From positions 1 to 64,000 of the IMG/VR virus record IMGVR_UViG_3300044490_000250: a DNA stretch of 64,000 bases. One strand, 5' to 3'. The translations under genes and the position numbers were made by a program. The notes beneath the pieces are model-generated. The model made no database searches and was not told the DNA's origin. It was given only the letters and a program-made list of their open reading frames with translations. Positions 14,930 to 22,892 of the stretch are shown one piece after another; positions within the stretch are counted from its first letter, which is position 1, and each line of letters begins with the position of its first letter. The stretch is from a virus.

Positions 14930-15828
14930 TGGTGCTTCGCACATGCCACTACCCCCCAGGGGACTGGCCGTGGACCACGTGGCCCGCCGGCCGGCTGTTT
15001 CTGCTCCCTCTGTGTGTCACCCCAGGGGGAGGTCGGGTGGACGCGCTGGCCCCGGGGGCGTTCGTCCAGCTGATGCGGCGTGGGCTGGAGCAAGACGCGG
15101 CGGTGGCCGCCCAGCCAGACTTACAGTGCATCAGTCGCAGCGACGTGCTCTGCGTACCCTTAGTGCACGAGGTCCTCTCTCGCTCCAGACGTGATTTACT
15201 GCTGGAGGAGCGTGAGGACTACGACGAGACCTGGGGGCTGGTGACGGAGTTGGGGCCGAAGTTGAGGGGCGTGTTGGTGGGGAACCAGCAAGGCAACTCG
15301 GAGTTGTCGTTCCGCCACCAGTACGGAACGTGGAGCGGGGACGCGGCGGGCAACTGCCGTGCCGTTGCCAAGTTCGTGCTAGAGCTCGGTGGACGGCTGC
15401 GCGAGGCGGGCGTGCAGCCGTTCTTCGGGGTCATCAACTGGGACTTGATCCAGGATGCCTACCTGGGCGGCGAGGTTGTGTTGCGCGCGCTGAACAAGGT
15501 GGGAGCCATCAACATCTGTTTTTGTGGGTACGGGCTCGCGCCCGGCGCCTTCATCAAGCCCCACAAGGACCACCCTCAGGACTGTCGGCGCTGGTTGTGT
15601 GAGCTGGAGGGTAGAGGGTGGAGAGACCCAGCGGATGATGAGGCCTTCCCCACCATGAGTCAGTACCTTCGTCGGGGCCAGTTCTGGTCGGGGCTGTGCG
15701 GCACCGAGGGAGTGCGCGCGGGGAACCTCACGATCCTCTCCCAGTTTGGCTTCCAAGGGTACGCCACAAAGGTGGACGAGCCGGCCCGCGACGATCTGGT
15801 GCGGGAGTTCGGTGAGTGGTGGAAATAG
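14929..15828 (+). CDS. Hypothetical protein, possibly barrel-fold
   Basis: 299 residues; the ATG overlaps the preceding TAA. It alternates strand- and helix-like segments (VQPFFGVINWDLIQDAY, ALNKVGAINICFCGYGL, NLTILSQFGFQGYATKV) in a way compatible with a TIM-barrel like that expected for the two hydrolase-like neighbours, but I see no DUF4091-type C-terminus and no family signature. It has several Cys, with no membrane or signal segment. Its tight coupling to the synthetase-like gene suggests a shared pathway. Confidence 0.55.
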   Translation: MVLRTCHYPPGDWPWTTWPAGRLFLLPLCVTPGGGRVDALAPGAFVQLMRRGLEQDAAVAAQPDLQCISRSDVLCVPLVHEVLSRSRRDLLLEEREDYDETWGLVTELGPKLRGVLVGNQQGNSELSFRHQYGTWSGDAAGNCRAVAKFVLELGGRLREAGVQPFFGVINWDLIQDAYLGGEVVLRALNKVGAINICFCGYGLAPGAFIKPHKDHPQDCRRWLCELEGRGWRDPADDEAFPTMSQYLRRGQFWSGLCGTEGVRAGNLTILSQFGFQGYATKVDEPARDDLVREFGEWWK

Positions 15829-15858
15829 CGCGTAGCGCAGATACGAGAGATTGAGACG

Positions 15859-16431
15859 ATGCCCCCCGACCCAGACTTCACGAACCCTGAGGCTGAGTAC
15901 CGCTGGCTCACCAGCTTGACGCCTGGGCAACGAACGCCCGATCGGACGACACGGGAGCTGCAGCTGAAGACGCACCTCCTGTCCGAGGCGGCTCGACGGC
16001 TGCACCAGCAGTACGATCTGCCGGCCCTCCAGCGCCTCCCTCCAGACCACGACCTCTGCTACCAGTTGCTGCGCGTGGCGGCGGACGTGCGCCTGCCGGA
16101 AGACCCGGCGATCCTGTCGAGCATGAGCAGCAACCTCTACCTCGAACTCAACAACCTGCGCGCCAACGTCGACTGCTACCGCGCCGCAGCCGCCGAGACA
16201 GCCACTGTGCTGGCCCGGCAGGTGGACATGCTCAAGGCGTTCTGGGCGACGGTCTGTCCGCTCGACGAGAAGTTCCGGCGCGACGCGGTGTTCGAACACG
16301 AGGCCGCGGCCGTCCTGGACATCCAGGCGAAAGCGCAAGCCCTCTCGGCCACCGCCGAGACGGTTCGGTGGTCGTTGCTGAATCACATCACCACGATCGA
16401 TCGTGTGTTGGGGAGGAACAACCGGGACTAA
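15859..16431 (+). CDS. Hypothetical helical protein
   Basis: 190 residues from ATG. It is almost entirely helical, with many heptad-like Leu/Ala positions (LYLELNNLRANVDCYRAAAAETATVLARQVDMLKAF), suggesting a coiled-coil or helical bundle. There is no membrane segment. It is the last gene before the promoter at 16448 and so closes the accessory module. No family was recognised. Confidence 0.55.
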   Translation: MPPDPDFTNPEAEYRWLTSLTPGQRTPDRTTRELQLKTHLLSEAARRLHQQYDLPALQRLPPDHDLCYQLLRVAADVRLPEDPAILSSMSSNLYLELNNLRANVDCYRAAAAETATVLARQVDMLKAFWATVCPLDEKFRRDAVFEHEAAAVLDIQAKAQALSATAETVRWSLLNHITTIDRVLGRNNRD

Positions 16432-16447
16432 AAACGTGGCAGCGGCG

Positions 16448-16477
16448 TTGACAATCACGTGGGAATATGCTTATAGC
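16448..16477 (+). promoter_or_regulatory. Sigma70-type promoter for the recombination block
   Basis: TTGACA (16448-16453) with TATAGC (16472-16477, 18-base spacer) or TTATAG (17-base spacer). It starts transcripts near 16483, 40 bases before the gene at 16523, which also has an AAGGAGA ribosome-binding site. Strong expression is likely. Confidence 0.75.
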
Positions 16478-16522
16478 CTAATGGCCCGAAAACAGGGCGA
16501 CACCGCATAAGGAGAAGCACGC

Positions 16523-17326
16523 ATGAGCATGGTAGGTGGAGTGAACATCGGAGGCCAGCCGGAGTACGCAGAGAAGGGACGTAGCCGTTGGCGCTTGAGT
16601 CTGGGGGATGTCGACGGGTCGAAGAGCTACTTTCGGATTCTCACGATCGATCAGGTCCCGGGGCTGAGTGCCATCACCCCCACCGTCCCGCGGTACTACT
16701 ACGCCCACGCCGTTCCGTGGCAGGACCTGGGGCGCAAGAAGGGCCAGTGGCCGATTCCTGTGTACTGCCTCTGCTCCCCCACTGCCCCCAACCCCAAGGG
16801 GGACTGGCCGAAGGACCCGGCGGGGGCGCAGGAGTGCGCGTCCATCGTACTCCCCAGCGGCCGTGGGCTGCACAGCTACGGGGAACCGGACCCGTTCGCG
16901 GTCTTCGCGGTCTACCAGTACACCGACAGCAACACGCCGGTGGAGGAACTTCGCAACTGGTCGTTCAAGGCGACGCAGCACCCCAAGGGGATGATGGAGC
17001 GCTTTCGGGCGCTGTTCCGTGAAAGCGCCGAGAACGGCGGGAACGCGAACAACATGGTCTGGTCGCTGGAGCGGCAGGGCCAGTTCCTCAGCTTGGGGTG
17101 TCAGGTCGCACTCCCCAACTCGAACTACGCTGAGCGCTTCCCGTGGGGCCCGCAGCAGCAGGCCAACGTTGCTCGCTGCGCCCCCGACTGTCTCGCGTGG
17201 TTCCTGCCGAAGCACACCAAGGAGAGCATCCTGGAAGACCTGCGGATCGAAAACAAGGCCGGCGTGACCTACGACGGCGGCACCGGCGGCCCCGGCGCGC
17301 AGTCGACGGTTCAGATGGAGGTGTGA
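16523..17326 (+). CDS. Hypothetical, probably highly expressed early protein
   Basis: 267 residues behind a strong promoter and ribosome-binding site. It is a soluble, mixed beta protein with conserved-looking aromatic residues (VPRYYYAHAVPW, FAVFAVYQYTD), a short Cys set (YCLCS, ARCAPDC) and a Gly-rich end (GGTGGPGAQS). Its position directly before RecA-like and TOPRIM genes and the high expression signals would fit a single-strand DNA-binding protein, but the sequence lacks a recognisable OB-fold signature or long acidic tail, so that remains a guess. Confidence 0.6.
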   Translation: MSMVGGVNIGGQPEYAEKGRSRWRLSLGDVDGSKSYFRILTIDQVPGLSAITPTVPRYYYAHAVPWQDLGRKKGQWPIPVYCLCSPTAPNPKGDWPKDPAGAQECASIVLPSGRGLHSYGEPDPFAVFAVYQYTDSNTPVEELRNWSFKATQHPKGMMERFRALFRESAENGGNANNMVWSLERQGQFLSLGCQVALPNSNYAERFPWGPQQQANVARCAPDCLAWFLPKHTKESILEDLRIENKAGVTYDGGTGGPGAQSTVQMEV

Positions 17327-17327
17327 T

Positions 17328-17606
17328 GTGCCAGTGCGCGTGGTGGTCGGGATGTGCGCGGTGTTCCTGCTGATGGTTGTGGCCTTCGGGCTGGCGCTGA
17401 ACAACGCTGAGGTGCTTCAGCGGGAGCGGGCGCAGCACCGCCTGGACGTGCGCCCAAACGTGGCAGGAGCGTTCTCGGCTCGCTGGGAGTACCTGGACGG
17501 GAATCCGACGACCACTGTGGTCGGGGTGCTGTACCAGAACGGCGCAGTCGAATACTTCCGTGTGTCGTGGCCAGAGGAGGGCGTGGATGCCAAAGCAAGC
17601 CACTGA
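17328..17606 (+). CDS. Small single-TM protein
   Basis: 92 residues from GTG. One N-terminal membrane helix (about residues 4-24, VVVGMCAVFLLMVVAFGLAL) precedes a soluble beta-rich domain (FSARWEYLDGNPTTTVVGVLYQNGAVEYFRV), giving a signal-anchor topology. It overlaps the RecA-like gene by 20 bases. Its presence in a recombination block is unexplained. No family was recognised. Confidence 0.55.
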   Translation: MPVRVVVGMCAVFLLMVVAFGLALNNAEVLQRERAQHRLDVRPNVAGAFSARWEYLDGNPTTTVVGVLYQNGAVEYFRVSWPEEGVDAKASH

Positions 17607-18498
17607 CCAGCAGAGTGTGCTGGGAGTGCTCCTGCGGAAGGGGCGCCGCCAAGGCCTCAGTCGGGGCAGCATCGCAACCGGGGTCCCCGCCCTTGACGGG
17701 TTGTTCACCAACACGTCTGGGGATGCACTGGGTGGGTTTCCTCGTGGGACCCACTGGGTGTTCGCCGGGAAGCCGAAGATCGGCAAGAGCCTCTTTCGGA
17801 CTCACATGATCGCTGGCTGCCAGCGCCAAGGGCTGCGTGTGGCGCTGGTCGCCAGCGAGCGGGATGTGACCACGACAGGCGACGCGGCCTTGGAGGCGTT
17901 GGGGGTCGACGTGGAGGCGCTGCTACATCTCGGCGAACGTGAGGACGGCGGGATGTCCTACGTGCTGGAGGACACCCTGGGGGCTGTCGCTCAAGCCGCT
18001 CGCGCTGACCTGCTCGACGCGGTGTTCGTGGACAGTATGCCGTACCTTATCACCCGCGCGCAGGCGGAAGCGATCGTCCGCGGGGACAAGGCCAACGACG
18101 CCGACGACTACCTGAGCCGGCAGGCCAGGGCGTCGCAAGCGGCCGTGCTGGGGCAGTGGCTTCCAGGCATCGCGGGGGTGTGCGCGGACTACGGCGTCTC
18201 GCTGTTCATGGTGACCCACTACCACGAGAAGCCCGACGCTCAGCCCTACACCGACCCCCGCTACCTGACTGGAGGGTACGCGTTTCAGCATGTGGCCAGC
18301 GGCATCTTCTGGGTGAACAAGTGGCCGAAGAGCGAACTGAGAAAGGCTGAGAAGGAGGTGGCCGACAACCACTGGTTCTTCAAGCTGCAACTGAAGGAGT
18401 CGCGACTCAGCCCCAAGGTGGGCGAGGAGATCAAAGTAGCGCTCCCACTAAACTGCCCGCTGTGGGAGAGCACACTATATCAGCAAGGAGCAGACTGA
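17587..18498 (+). CDS. RecA/RadA-like recombination ATPase
   Basis: 303 residues from ATG at 17587. It has the RecA-superfamily layout: IATGVPALDGLF (substrate-target introduction typical of RecA/RadA/KaiC), GGFPRGTHW, Walker A FAGKPKIGKS near residue 59, a catalytic ASERD, Walker B DAVFVDS near 144, and an L2-like stretch MVTHYHEKP. It is shorter than cellular RecA (about 350), as expected for phage recombinases. It may load on ssDNA for strand exchange in concert with the Mre11/Rad50-like genes downstream. A DnaB-like or KaiC-like role cannot be excluded. Confidence 0.7.
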   Translation: MPKQATDQQSVLGVLLRKGRRQGLSRGSIATGVPALDGLFTNTSGDALGGFPRGTHWVFAGKPKIGKSLFRTHMIAGCQRQGLRVALVASERDVTTTGDAALEALGVDVEALLHLGEREDGGMSYVLEDTLGAVAQAARADLLDAVFVDSMPYLITRAQAEAIVRGDKANDADDYLSRQARASQAAVLGQWLPGIAGVCADYGVSLFMVTHYHEKPDAQPYTDPRYLTGGYAFQHVASGIFWVNKWPKSELRKAEKEVADNHWFFKLQLKESRLSPKVGEEIKVALPLNCPLWESTLYQQGAD

Positions 18499-18695
18499 TG
18501 GTCAAGGTCGGAGACACAGTCGTCATCAACGGCAAGACGATGGAAGTCACGAAGGTGCACTGCGTCGACCTAGAGGACGGTCAGGTGGAGGCGCGGGCCG
18601 TGCTGGACAACCGCCGCGGGCGCCCGATGGCGGGGCGAGGGGCCACCGCGCAGAAGGCGATGGGGGCACTGACCCAGCGGCTGGGCCTCAAGTGA
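18498..18695 (+). CDS. Small basic hypothetical protein
   Basis: 65 residues; AAGGAG lies upstream and the ATG overlaps the end of the recombinase gene. The beta-rich N-terminal half (VGDTVVINGKTMEVTKVHCVD) looks like a small SH3/KOW-type barrel, and the C-terminal half is basic (DNRRGRPMAGRG). It could be a small accessory nucleic-acid-binding factor for the recombinase. No family is assigned. Confidence 0.55.
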   Translation: MVKVGDTVVINGKTMEVTKVHCVDLEDGQVEARAVLDNRRGRPMAGRGATAQKAMGALTQRLGLK

Positions 18696-18704
18696 CCACG
18701 CTGA

Positions 18705-18734
18705 GAGAGTGGGCCCCCCTCAGGGCCCACTCTC
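18705..18734 (+). terminator. Perfect 12-bp hairpin between recombinase and TOPRIM genes
   Basis: GAGAGTGGGCCC (18705-18716) and GGGCCCACTCTC (18723-18734) pair perfectly around CCCTCA. No T-run follows, and the next ribosome-binding site starts 4 bases later, so it may act as an attenuator or RNA-processing site instead of a full stop. Confidence 0.55.
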
Positions 18735-18749
18735 CACTGGAGCGCGCCT

Positions 18750-19397
18750 GTGCTGACCCCCGAGGCCTTCGTTGAACGCTGCCAGCAGGAGTACAGGGGC
18801 TCCCCCGCAGAGGCTTACGTGCGGGCCCGAGGATGCTACGACGAGCAGCAGTTCGGCTACGCGGGCGCGTGGGCGCCAGGGCAGTGGGCTGAGCGGCTGG
18901 TTCTCCCGTTACTGCACCCCTACCACGCTGAACTTGTCACCGTGACCGGACGCACCATCGATGCTGCCGACAGCCGCCAGAAATACTACATGGCGCAGGG
19001 TACGAAGAAGCAGCGGGTGATCTACGGCCGGCCCCGCCCACAACGTCTATCTGGTCCTGTGGTGGTTGTCGAGGGCCAGCTAGACGTGTGGGCCCTGGAA
19101 GCACTGGGCATCCCAGCCTACGCGGTGCTGGGAGCCACCAGCGCCGCCAACGCCAACGCGCCTCGCTGCCTCATCACTCCGTGGCAGGCGGGGTTGCTGC
19201 GCCGCATCACCGACACCGTCATCGTCTGGCCAGACCAGGACGTGTTCGCCACGACTGCGCCCATCTGGGAGCGTGATCTGCAGAAATCCGGACTGCGCGT
19301 CTTGCGCTGGAGCTACCCCGATGCGGGGGGAGACCCCGATACGACGGCTCAGCGCCACGGGGCTGACCTACAGGCTGCCTACCGGAGGTTGCTGTGA
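18750..19397 (+). CDS. TOPRIM-domain protein (catalytic half of a split primase)
   Basis: 215 residues from GTG. The TOPRIM core is visible: VVVVEGQLDVWALEALG (catalytic Glu, near residue 110-126) and TVIVWPDQDVF (the DxD motif, near 157). An N-terminal 80-residue segment (YVRARGCYDEQQFGYAG... LVLPLLHPY) matches the part preceding TOPRIM in DnaG-like primases. There is no zinc finger; that domain is encoded at 6206-6667. It would synthesise RNA primers, with the zinc protein recognising the template. A TOPRIM nuclease is the main alternative. Confidence 0.75.
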   Translation: MLTPEAFVERCQQEYRGSPAEAYVRARGCYDEQQFGYAGAWAPGQWAERLVLPLLHPYHAELVTVTGRTIDAADSRQKYYMAQGTKKQRVIYGRPRPQRLSGPVVVVEGQLDVWALEALGIPAYAVLGATSAANANAPRCLITPWQAGLLRRITDTVIVWPDQDVFATTAPIWERDLQKSGLRVLRWSYPDAGGDPDTTAQRHGADLQAAYRRLL

Positions 19398-19735
19398 CCC
19401 GCTATGTCTACTTTCACGATGTGTGGCTCGACCGCCGTTTGTTGACCGTCCACCGCGCGATGCTCATGCTTTGGGGGTCGGCCACTGCGCTGTTTGTTCA
19501 GTCCCAGCTACTCAACATCCGTGTCTCCCAGATCGAAGGGAAGCCCACCAACGTGTCGGTGGGGTTCGTGGGAGGCGGCTACGATGTGGCAGGCGAGCTG
19601 CACCTTGACAACCCAGACCCCAACGTGGTAACCTGCGCTCAGGCGACTTGGCGCAAGCACGGGGAGCAGCACCAGCTGCTGCTGTGCGGCCCCATCATTC
19701 GACGCGCCCCGGGGGAGAGACGTAGTGGCAGCTAA
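19394..19735 (+). CDS. Hypothetical protein
   Basis: 113 residues from GTG, overlapping the TOPRIM gene by four bases and the Rad50-like gene by eleven. It has a mixed beta sequence (RAMLMLWGSATALFVQSQLL, VSVGFVGGGYDVAGELHLD). No motif was recognised. The tight overlaps on both sides support a real gene within the DNA-repair operon. Confidence 0.55.
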   Translation: MTRYVYFHDVWLDRRLLTVHRAMLMLWGSATALFVQSQLLNIRVSQIEGKPTNVSVGFVGGGYDVAGELHLDNPDPNVVTCAQATWRKHGEQHQLLLCGPIIRRAPGERRSGS

Positions 19736-20954
19736 ACTCCAGCGCTTGACGGCGAGTAACCTGGGTCCCTACGAGCAGCTCGACGTTCCGCTTGGGGAGG
19801 GCCTGACCGCGGTACTAGGCGCGAACATGGCGGGGAAGACGTGGTTGCAGATCGCCGCCCGGGAAGTCCTGCTCAACGACGGCCGAAGCTACGAGCGGCT
19901 GGCGCACACCCCGGGCGCTCCGGTGGAGATGGGGCTTGAGTTCGACAACGGCCTGCGGGTCGTGAGGCGGCGCACTGGACGGCAAGACAAGGACGGCCGG
20001 TGGACCACCGCCAAGAACGAGATAGAGGTCTGGGCCCCAGACGGGCAGCACCTGCAGCTGAGCCCAGGGCAGGGCCCCAACGGTACGGTCACTGAGCTCA
20101 CGGGCGTGGACGTGCAGGTGTTGGCGAAGGACTGGAAGGACTGCTTGACCTTCCAGGGCGCCAACGACCCCAAGTTCTTGCTGGCCGAGGGAGCGGGGCG
20201 GCAGGAAAGCGCGTTGGCCAGGGTGATGGGCGTGGACGTACTCGAAGCGGCCAGTGACATCCTGAGCACCCAGCTAACCGCAGCCCGGCGTAAAGAAGGG
20301 GCAGTCCGCGAACAGGTCAAGGCGCTGCAGACACAGTTGGAACCGTTGGCTGTCCTGGACGACGCGGAAGTCTTCGTCGTTGAGGCGGAGCGGCAGGAGC
20401 AGCTGGTCCACCAGCTGTCGCAGGACTTGGAATGGGCGGTCCCCCGCGTAGCTGCGTGGGAAGCCGGCGGCGTATGGGTGCGCCGCGCTCGCGCCGCGCT
20501 GAGCGACGTGAAGGTGGTCGAAGTCGGCCCGTTGATGGAGCAGCAGCGGGAGGTGGCTCAGGCCAGAGCCAAGGTCGCCGAGGTGCAGAGCGGGCGTGCT
20601 GCGCTCGAACAGCTACGTCTGGTCTCCCAGGTGGCTGTGCCCCAGCCGATACCGACTGACTCCACCCTCCCAGCCGCGCGTCGGCACTGCGCCGCGGCCG
20701 AGAGCGTCGGCCGCTTCCGTGGTTTCGTGGAAGCGGCGGGTGCCGTGCTGAGCGGGGTGCCTCCCCTGGTCGACGAGACGGCGAGCGGGGCGCAGCACGC
20801 CCTGTCGTTGGCGGCGCTCCGGCAGGCAGAGGTGGACGTGGAACAGACGGAGCGCGCGCTGTCCCAGACGAGGCGCAGACACACTCAGGCGCTGGTCGAC
20901 CTTGGTACTTGCCCGACGTGTGGGCAGGCCACGGCGCCGATGGTTGAGGTGTGA
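19725..20954 (+). CDS. N-terminal half of a split Rad50/SbcC ATPase, ending in a zinc hook
   Basis: 409 residues from GTG. The head starts with LQRLTASNLGPYEQLDV and Walker A VLGANMAGKT near residue 33, and contains a Q-loop (LTFQGANDPKFLLA). Then follow about 220 residues of coiled coil. The protein ends at residue 409 just after CPTCGQ (near 395), the CxxC zinc hook that lies in the middle of the coiled coil in ordinary Rad50. The ATPase C-lobe is encoded separately at 22272-22892. Hooks from two copies would dimerise through zinc. It probably tethers DNA ends with the Mre11-like nuclease encoded next. Confidence 0.8.
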   Translation: MAAKLQRLTASNLGPYEQLDVPLGEGLTAVLGANMAGKTWLQIAAREVLLNDGRSYERLAHTPGAPVEMGLEFDNGLRVVRRRTGRQDKDGRWTTAKNEIEVWAPDGQHLQLSPGQGPNGTVTELTGVDVQVLAKDWKDCLTFQGANDPKFLLAEGAGRQESALARVMGVDVLEAASDILSTQLTAARRKEGAVREQVKALQTQLEPLAVLDDAEVFVVEAERQEQLVHQLSQDLEWAVPRVAAWEAGGVWVRRARAALSDVKVVEVGPLMEQQREVAQARAKVAEVQSGRAALEQLRLVSQVAVPQPIPTDSTLPAARRHCAAAESVGRFRGFVEAAGAVLSGVPPLVDETASGAQHALSLAALRQAEVDVEQTERALSQTRRRHTQALVDLGTCPTCGQATAPMVEV

Positions 20955-20957
20955 TCG

Positions 20958-21953
20958 ATGCCCACCTTCGTAGGCATCACCGACATCCACATGGCTCAGC
21001 GACTGAGTCGCTACCGCCCGAACGCCGCAGGCGACATCATAGCGAAGGTGAGCTACGCCGCCCACCGCGCCTACGAACTGGACGCGGCCTTGCTGTGCGC
21101 CGGGGATTGGTTCCACCGCGCCGACTGCTCATTCGGTACGGTCAGCCGACTCGCGGATGTTGTTGCGGGGGTCCCAAACCACGTAGTGGGGGTTACAGGG
21201 CAGCACGATCTCCCGGATCATGGGGACTGGCGCAGAGGACCCACGTACTCGATGTCATGGCGCGTCGGTCCTGGGGGTTTAACTGGAGACCCAATTCCGT
21301 CGATTCTAAGACTGGGTTCTCCACACGGACTGTCGGGTTGGCCATCCTTTTTGCTCCTGCCTTACGGGGCCCCGCTCACGCCAGAGGCCCTCGCTGACGC
21401 AGCCTTCGCGATGCCAGAGCGTGCGGGATGTTCGGTGGACTACGGTGTCGGTATCATCATCGTCCACGCCATGCTGACGCCCAAGCCGGTGGCGTTCGAC
21501 CACATCCTGCTGAGCGACTTTGAGCAGCGGTTGCCCCAGGACGGCCGAGAACGCGTGGTGTTCAGTGGCGATCTTCACAACGGGTACGACGTGCAGAAGA
21601 TCAACGATACGTGGTTTTGCAACCCTGGGGCTCTCACCCGCACCAGCCGCGATGACGCCCAGCGCCAACCTCAGTTGCTGGTGCTGGAGTGGAGCAACGG
21701 GGTCCAGAACCTGTGGTACGAGCCCGTGCCATGCCGGCCCGCCGAGGAGGCGTTTGACATGGAGGGGTACGGCGTGGAGCAGGAGTCGCCGGTTGAGCGA
21801 GACTCCGAGTTCGCCGCGGCGCTGCAGCAGCTGGGAGAGCGCGCGGCGGCCGGCATGGAACTCTCGATGGCCAGCCTGGACGTGTCCGAAGAGGTACGTG
21901 ACGCGATCGAGGCAGCGCTCGGTGTCGCCCGGGAACGGCTCGGGTACAAGTAG
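20958..21953 (+). CDS. Mre11/SbcD-like nuclease
   Basis: 331 residues. It carries calcineurin-like phosphoesterase motifs in Mre11 order: TDIH (residues 8-11), AGDWFH (near 48), GQHD in place of GNHD (near 80), VHAML (near 172) and SGDLHNG (near 202). A C-terminal helical tail (about 270-331) would be the Rad50-binding part. As the nuclease partner of the flanking Rad50-like halves it should process double-strand breaks and hairpin or blocked ends. The GQHD change replaces a metal-near Asn, so the catalytic balance may differ. Confidence 0.8.
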   Translation: MPTFVGITDIHMAQRLSRYRPNAAGDIIAKVSYAAHRAYELDAALLCAGDWFHRADCSFGTVSRLADVVAGVPNHVVGVTGQHDLPDHGDWRRGPTYSMSWRVGPGGLTGDPIPSILRLGSPHGLSGWPSFLLLPYGAPLTPEALADAAFAMPERAGCSVDYGVGIIIVHAMLTPKPVAFDHILLSDFEQRLPQDGRERVVFSGDLHNGYDVQKINDTWFCNPGALTRTSRDDAQRQPQLLVLEWSNGVQNLWYEPVPCRPAEEAFDMEGYGVEQESPVERDSEFAAALQQLGERAAAGMELSMASLDVSEEVRDAIEAALGVARERLGYK

Positions 21954-21994
21954 CGGGGCCGGTCAGGCCCCGTAGAAGAAGAAGGAGACCCCTG

Positions 21995-22282
21995 ATGGGC
22001 TCGGTCGATCTCAACGCCATCAACCAAGAGGCGGAACAGTTGCAGCGGCGCCTGGGGGCGCTGCAGGCTACGCTGAAAGAGCGGGAACGCCAGCACCAAG
22101 AGCTGGAGGAGCACCTGCGCGCGGCCGGCTACCCGGTGGACAGCGGACCGGAGGCCGTCGCGGCCGAATGCGCGCGCCGTGAGCAGCAACTCGAAGCCGC
22201 AGCGCAGGCCGCACAGGAGGCCAACCGCAGGGCGGCGCTGTTGCTAGATCAGGCTGAGGGGAAGGTGGAGATTGCTGTCTAA
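21995..22282 (+). CDS. Coiled-coil protein, probable descending arm of the split Rad50
   Basis: 95 residues from ATG, behind AAGGAG. It is nearly all coiled coil (NQEAEQLQRRLGALQATLK, RREQQLEAAAQAAQEANRR), with a short Gly/Pro break in the middle (AGYPVDSGPE). It sits between the nuclease and the C-lobe of Rad50 and overlaps that gene by 11 bases in another frame. By position it is the return arm of the Rad50 coiled coil, made as its own polypeptide or joined by frameshifting. Confidence 0.6.
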   Translation: MGSVDLNAINQEAEQLQRRLGALQATLKERERQHQELEEHLRAAGYPVDSGPEAVAAECARREQQLEAAAQAAQEANRRAALLLDQAEGKVEIAV

Positions 22283-22892
22283 CGCGCGTCAGCGACTTTC
22301 GCTACTGCAGGGCAGCCGAGCCACGCTGCGGGGGCAGCTGGCCGCCGCTGAGGCGCAGTTGGCTGCGATCGACACCGAGACCCGCGTGGGGGCGGAGGCG
22401 CTCCGTGTGGTGGAGGAGCTGGCGCAGGGCACCCGCCAGACGACGGGGCAGAGCGTCAGTGCGCTTTGCACCAGCGCCATGCGTGACGTGTTCGGGGACA
22501 CCGCCGGCTGCTCCTTGCGCTGGGTTCCGGTCGGGTCACGGGGGGAGTACCAACCTCAGTTCCTCAGCTGGGATCGGGACGGTGTGGCCCAGGACCCACT
22601 GGACGGCAACGGCAACAGCGCGGCGTGTATCATCGCGCTCGCCCTGCGTGTGTGGTTCCTCGTAAGGATGGGTGGCCCCCGTCTGCTGTGGTTGGACGAG
22701 CCGTTGGCTGGCGTCAGCATCGAGAACCAGCCAAGGGCGGTGAGCTGGCTGCGGCAGTTGGCCGAGGACCTCGACATCCAGATCGTGCTGGTGTCGCATA
22801 CCGATCCCGAGGTGATGCGGGCCTCCTCCAACCAAGTGCTGGAGGTCACTCGTCAAGGGCTTGTCAGTGAGGTGCGCCTTGTCGAAAACTGA
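22272..22892 (+). CDS. C-terminal half of a split Rad50/SbcC ATPase
   Basis: 206 residues from TTG at 22272. It begins with coiled coil (about 1-60), then has the ABC/SMC C-lobe: a signature-like DGNGNSAACIIALALR near residue 110 (the family has SGGE), Walker B RLLWLDEP near 138 with the D-loop LAGVS, and the H-loop VLVSHTD near 174. It completes the nucleotide-binding site of the N-terminal half at 19725-20954. The weak start codon inside the previous gene implies translational coupling. Confidence 0.75.
   Translation: MLSNARQRLSLLQGSRATLRGQLAAAEAQLAAIDTETRVGAEALRVVEELAQGTRQTTGQSVSALCTSAMRDVFGDTAGCSLRWVPVGSRGEYQPQFLSWDRDGVAQDPLDGNGNSAACIIALALRVWFLVRMGGPRLLWLDEPLAGVSIENQPRAVSWLRQLAEDLDIQIVLVSHTDPEVMRASSNQVLEVTRQGLVSEVRLVEN

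Noticed and set aside
19605-19634. Promoter TTGACA-18-TAACCT upstream of the Rad50-like gene
   Set aside because: The -10 box matches poorly, it lies inside a coding region, and the surrounding genes overlap as one operon.
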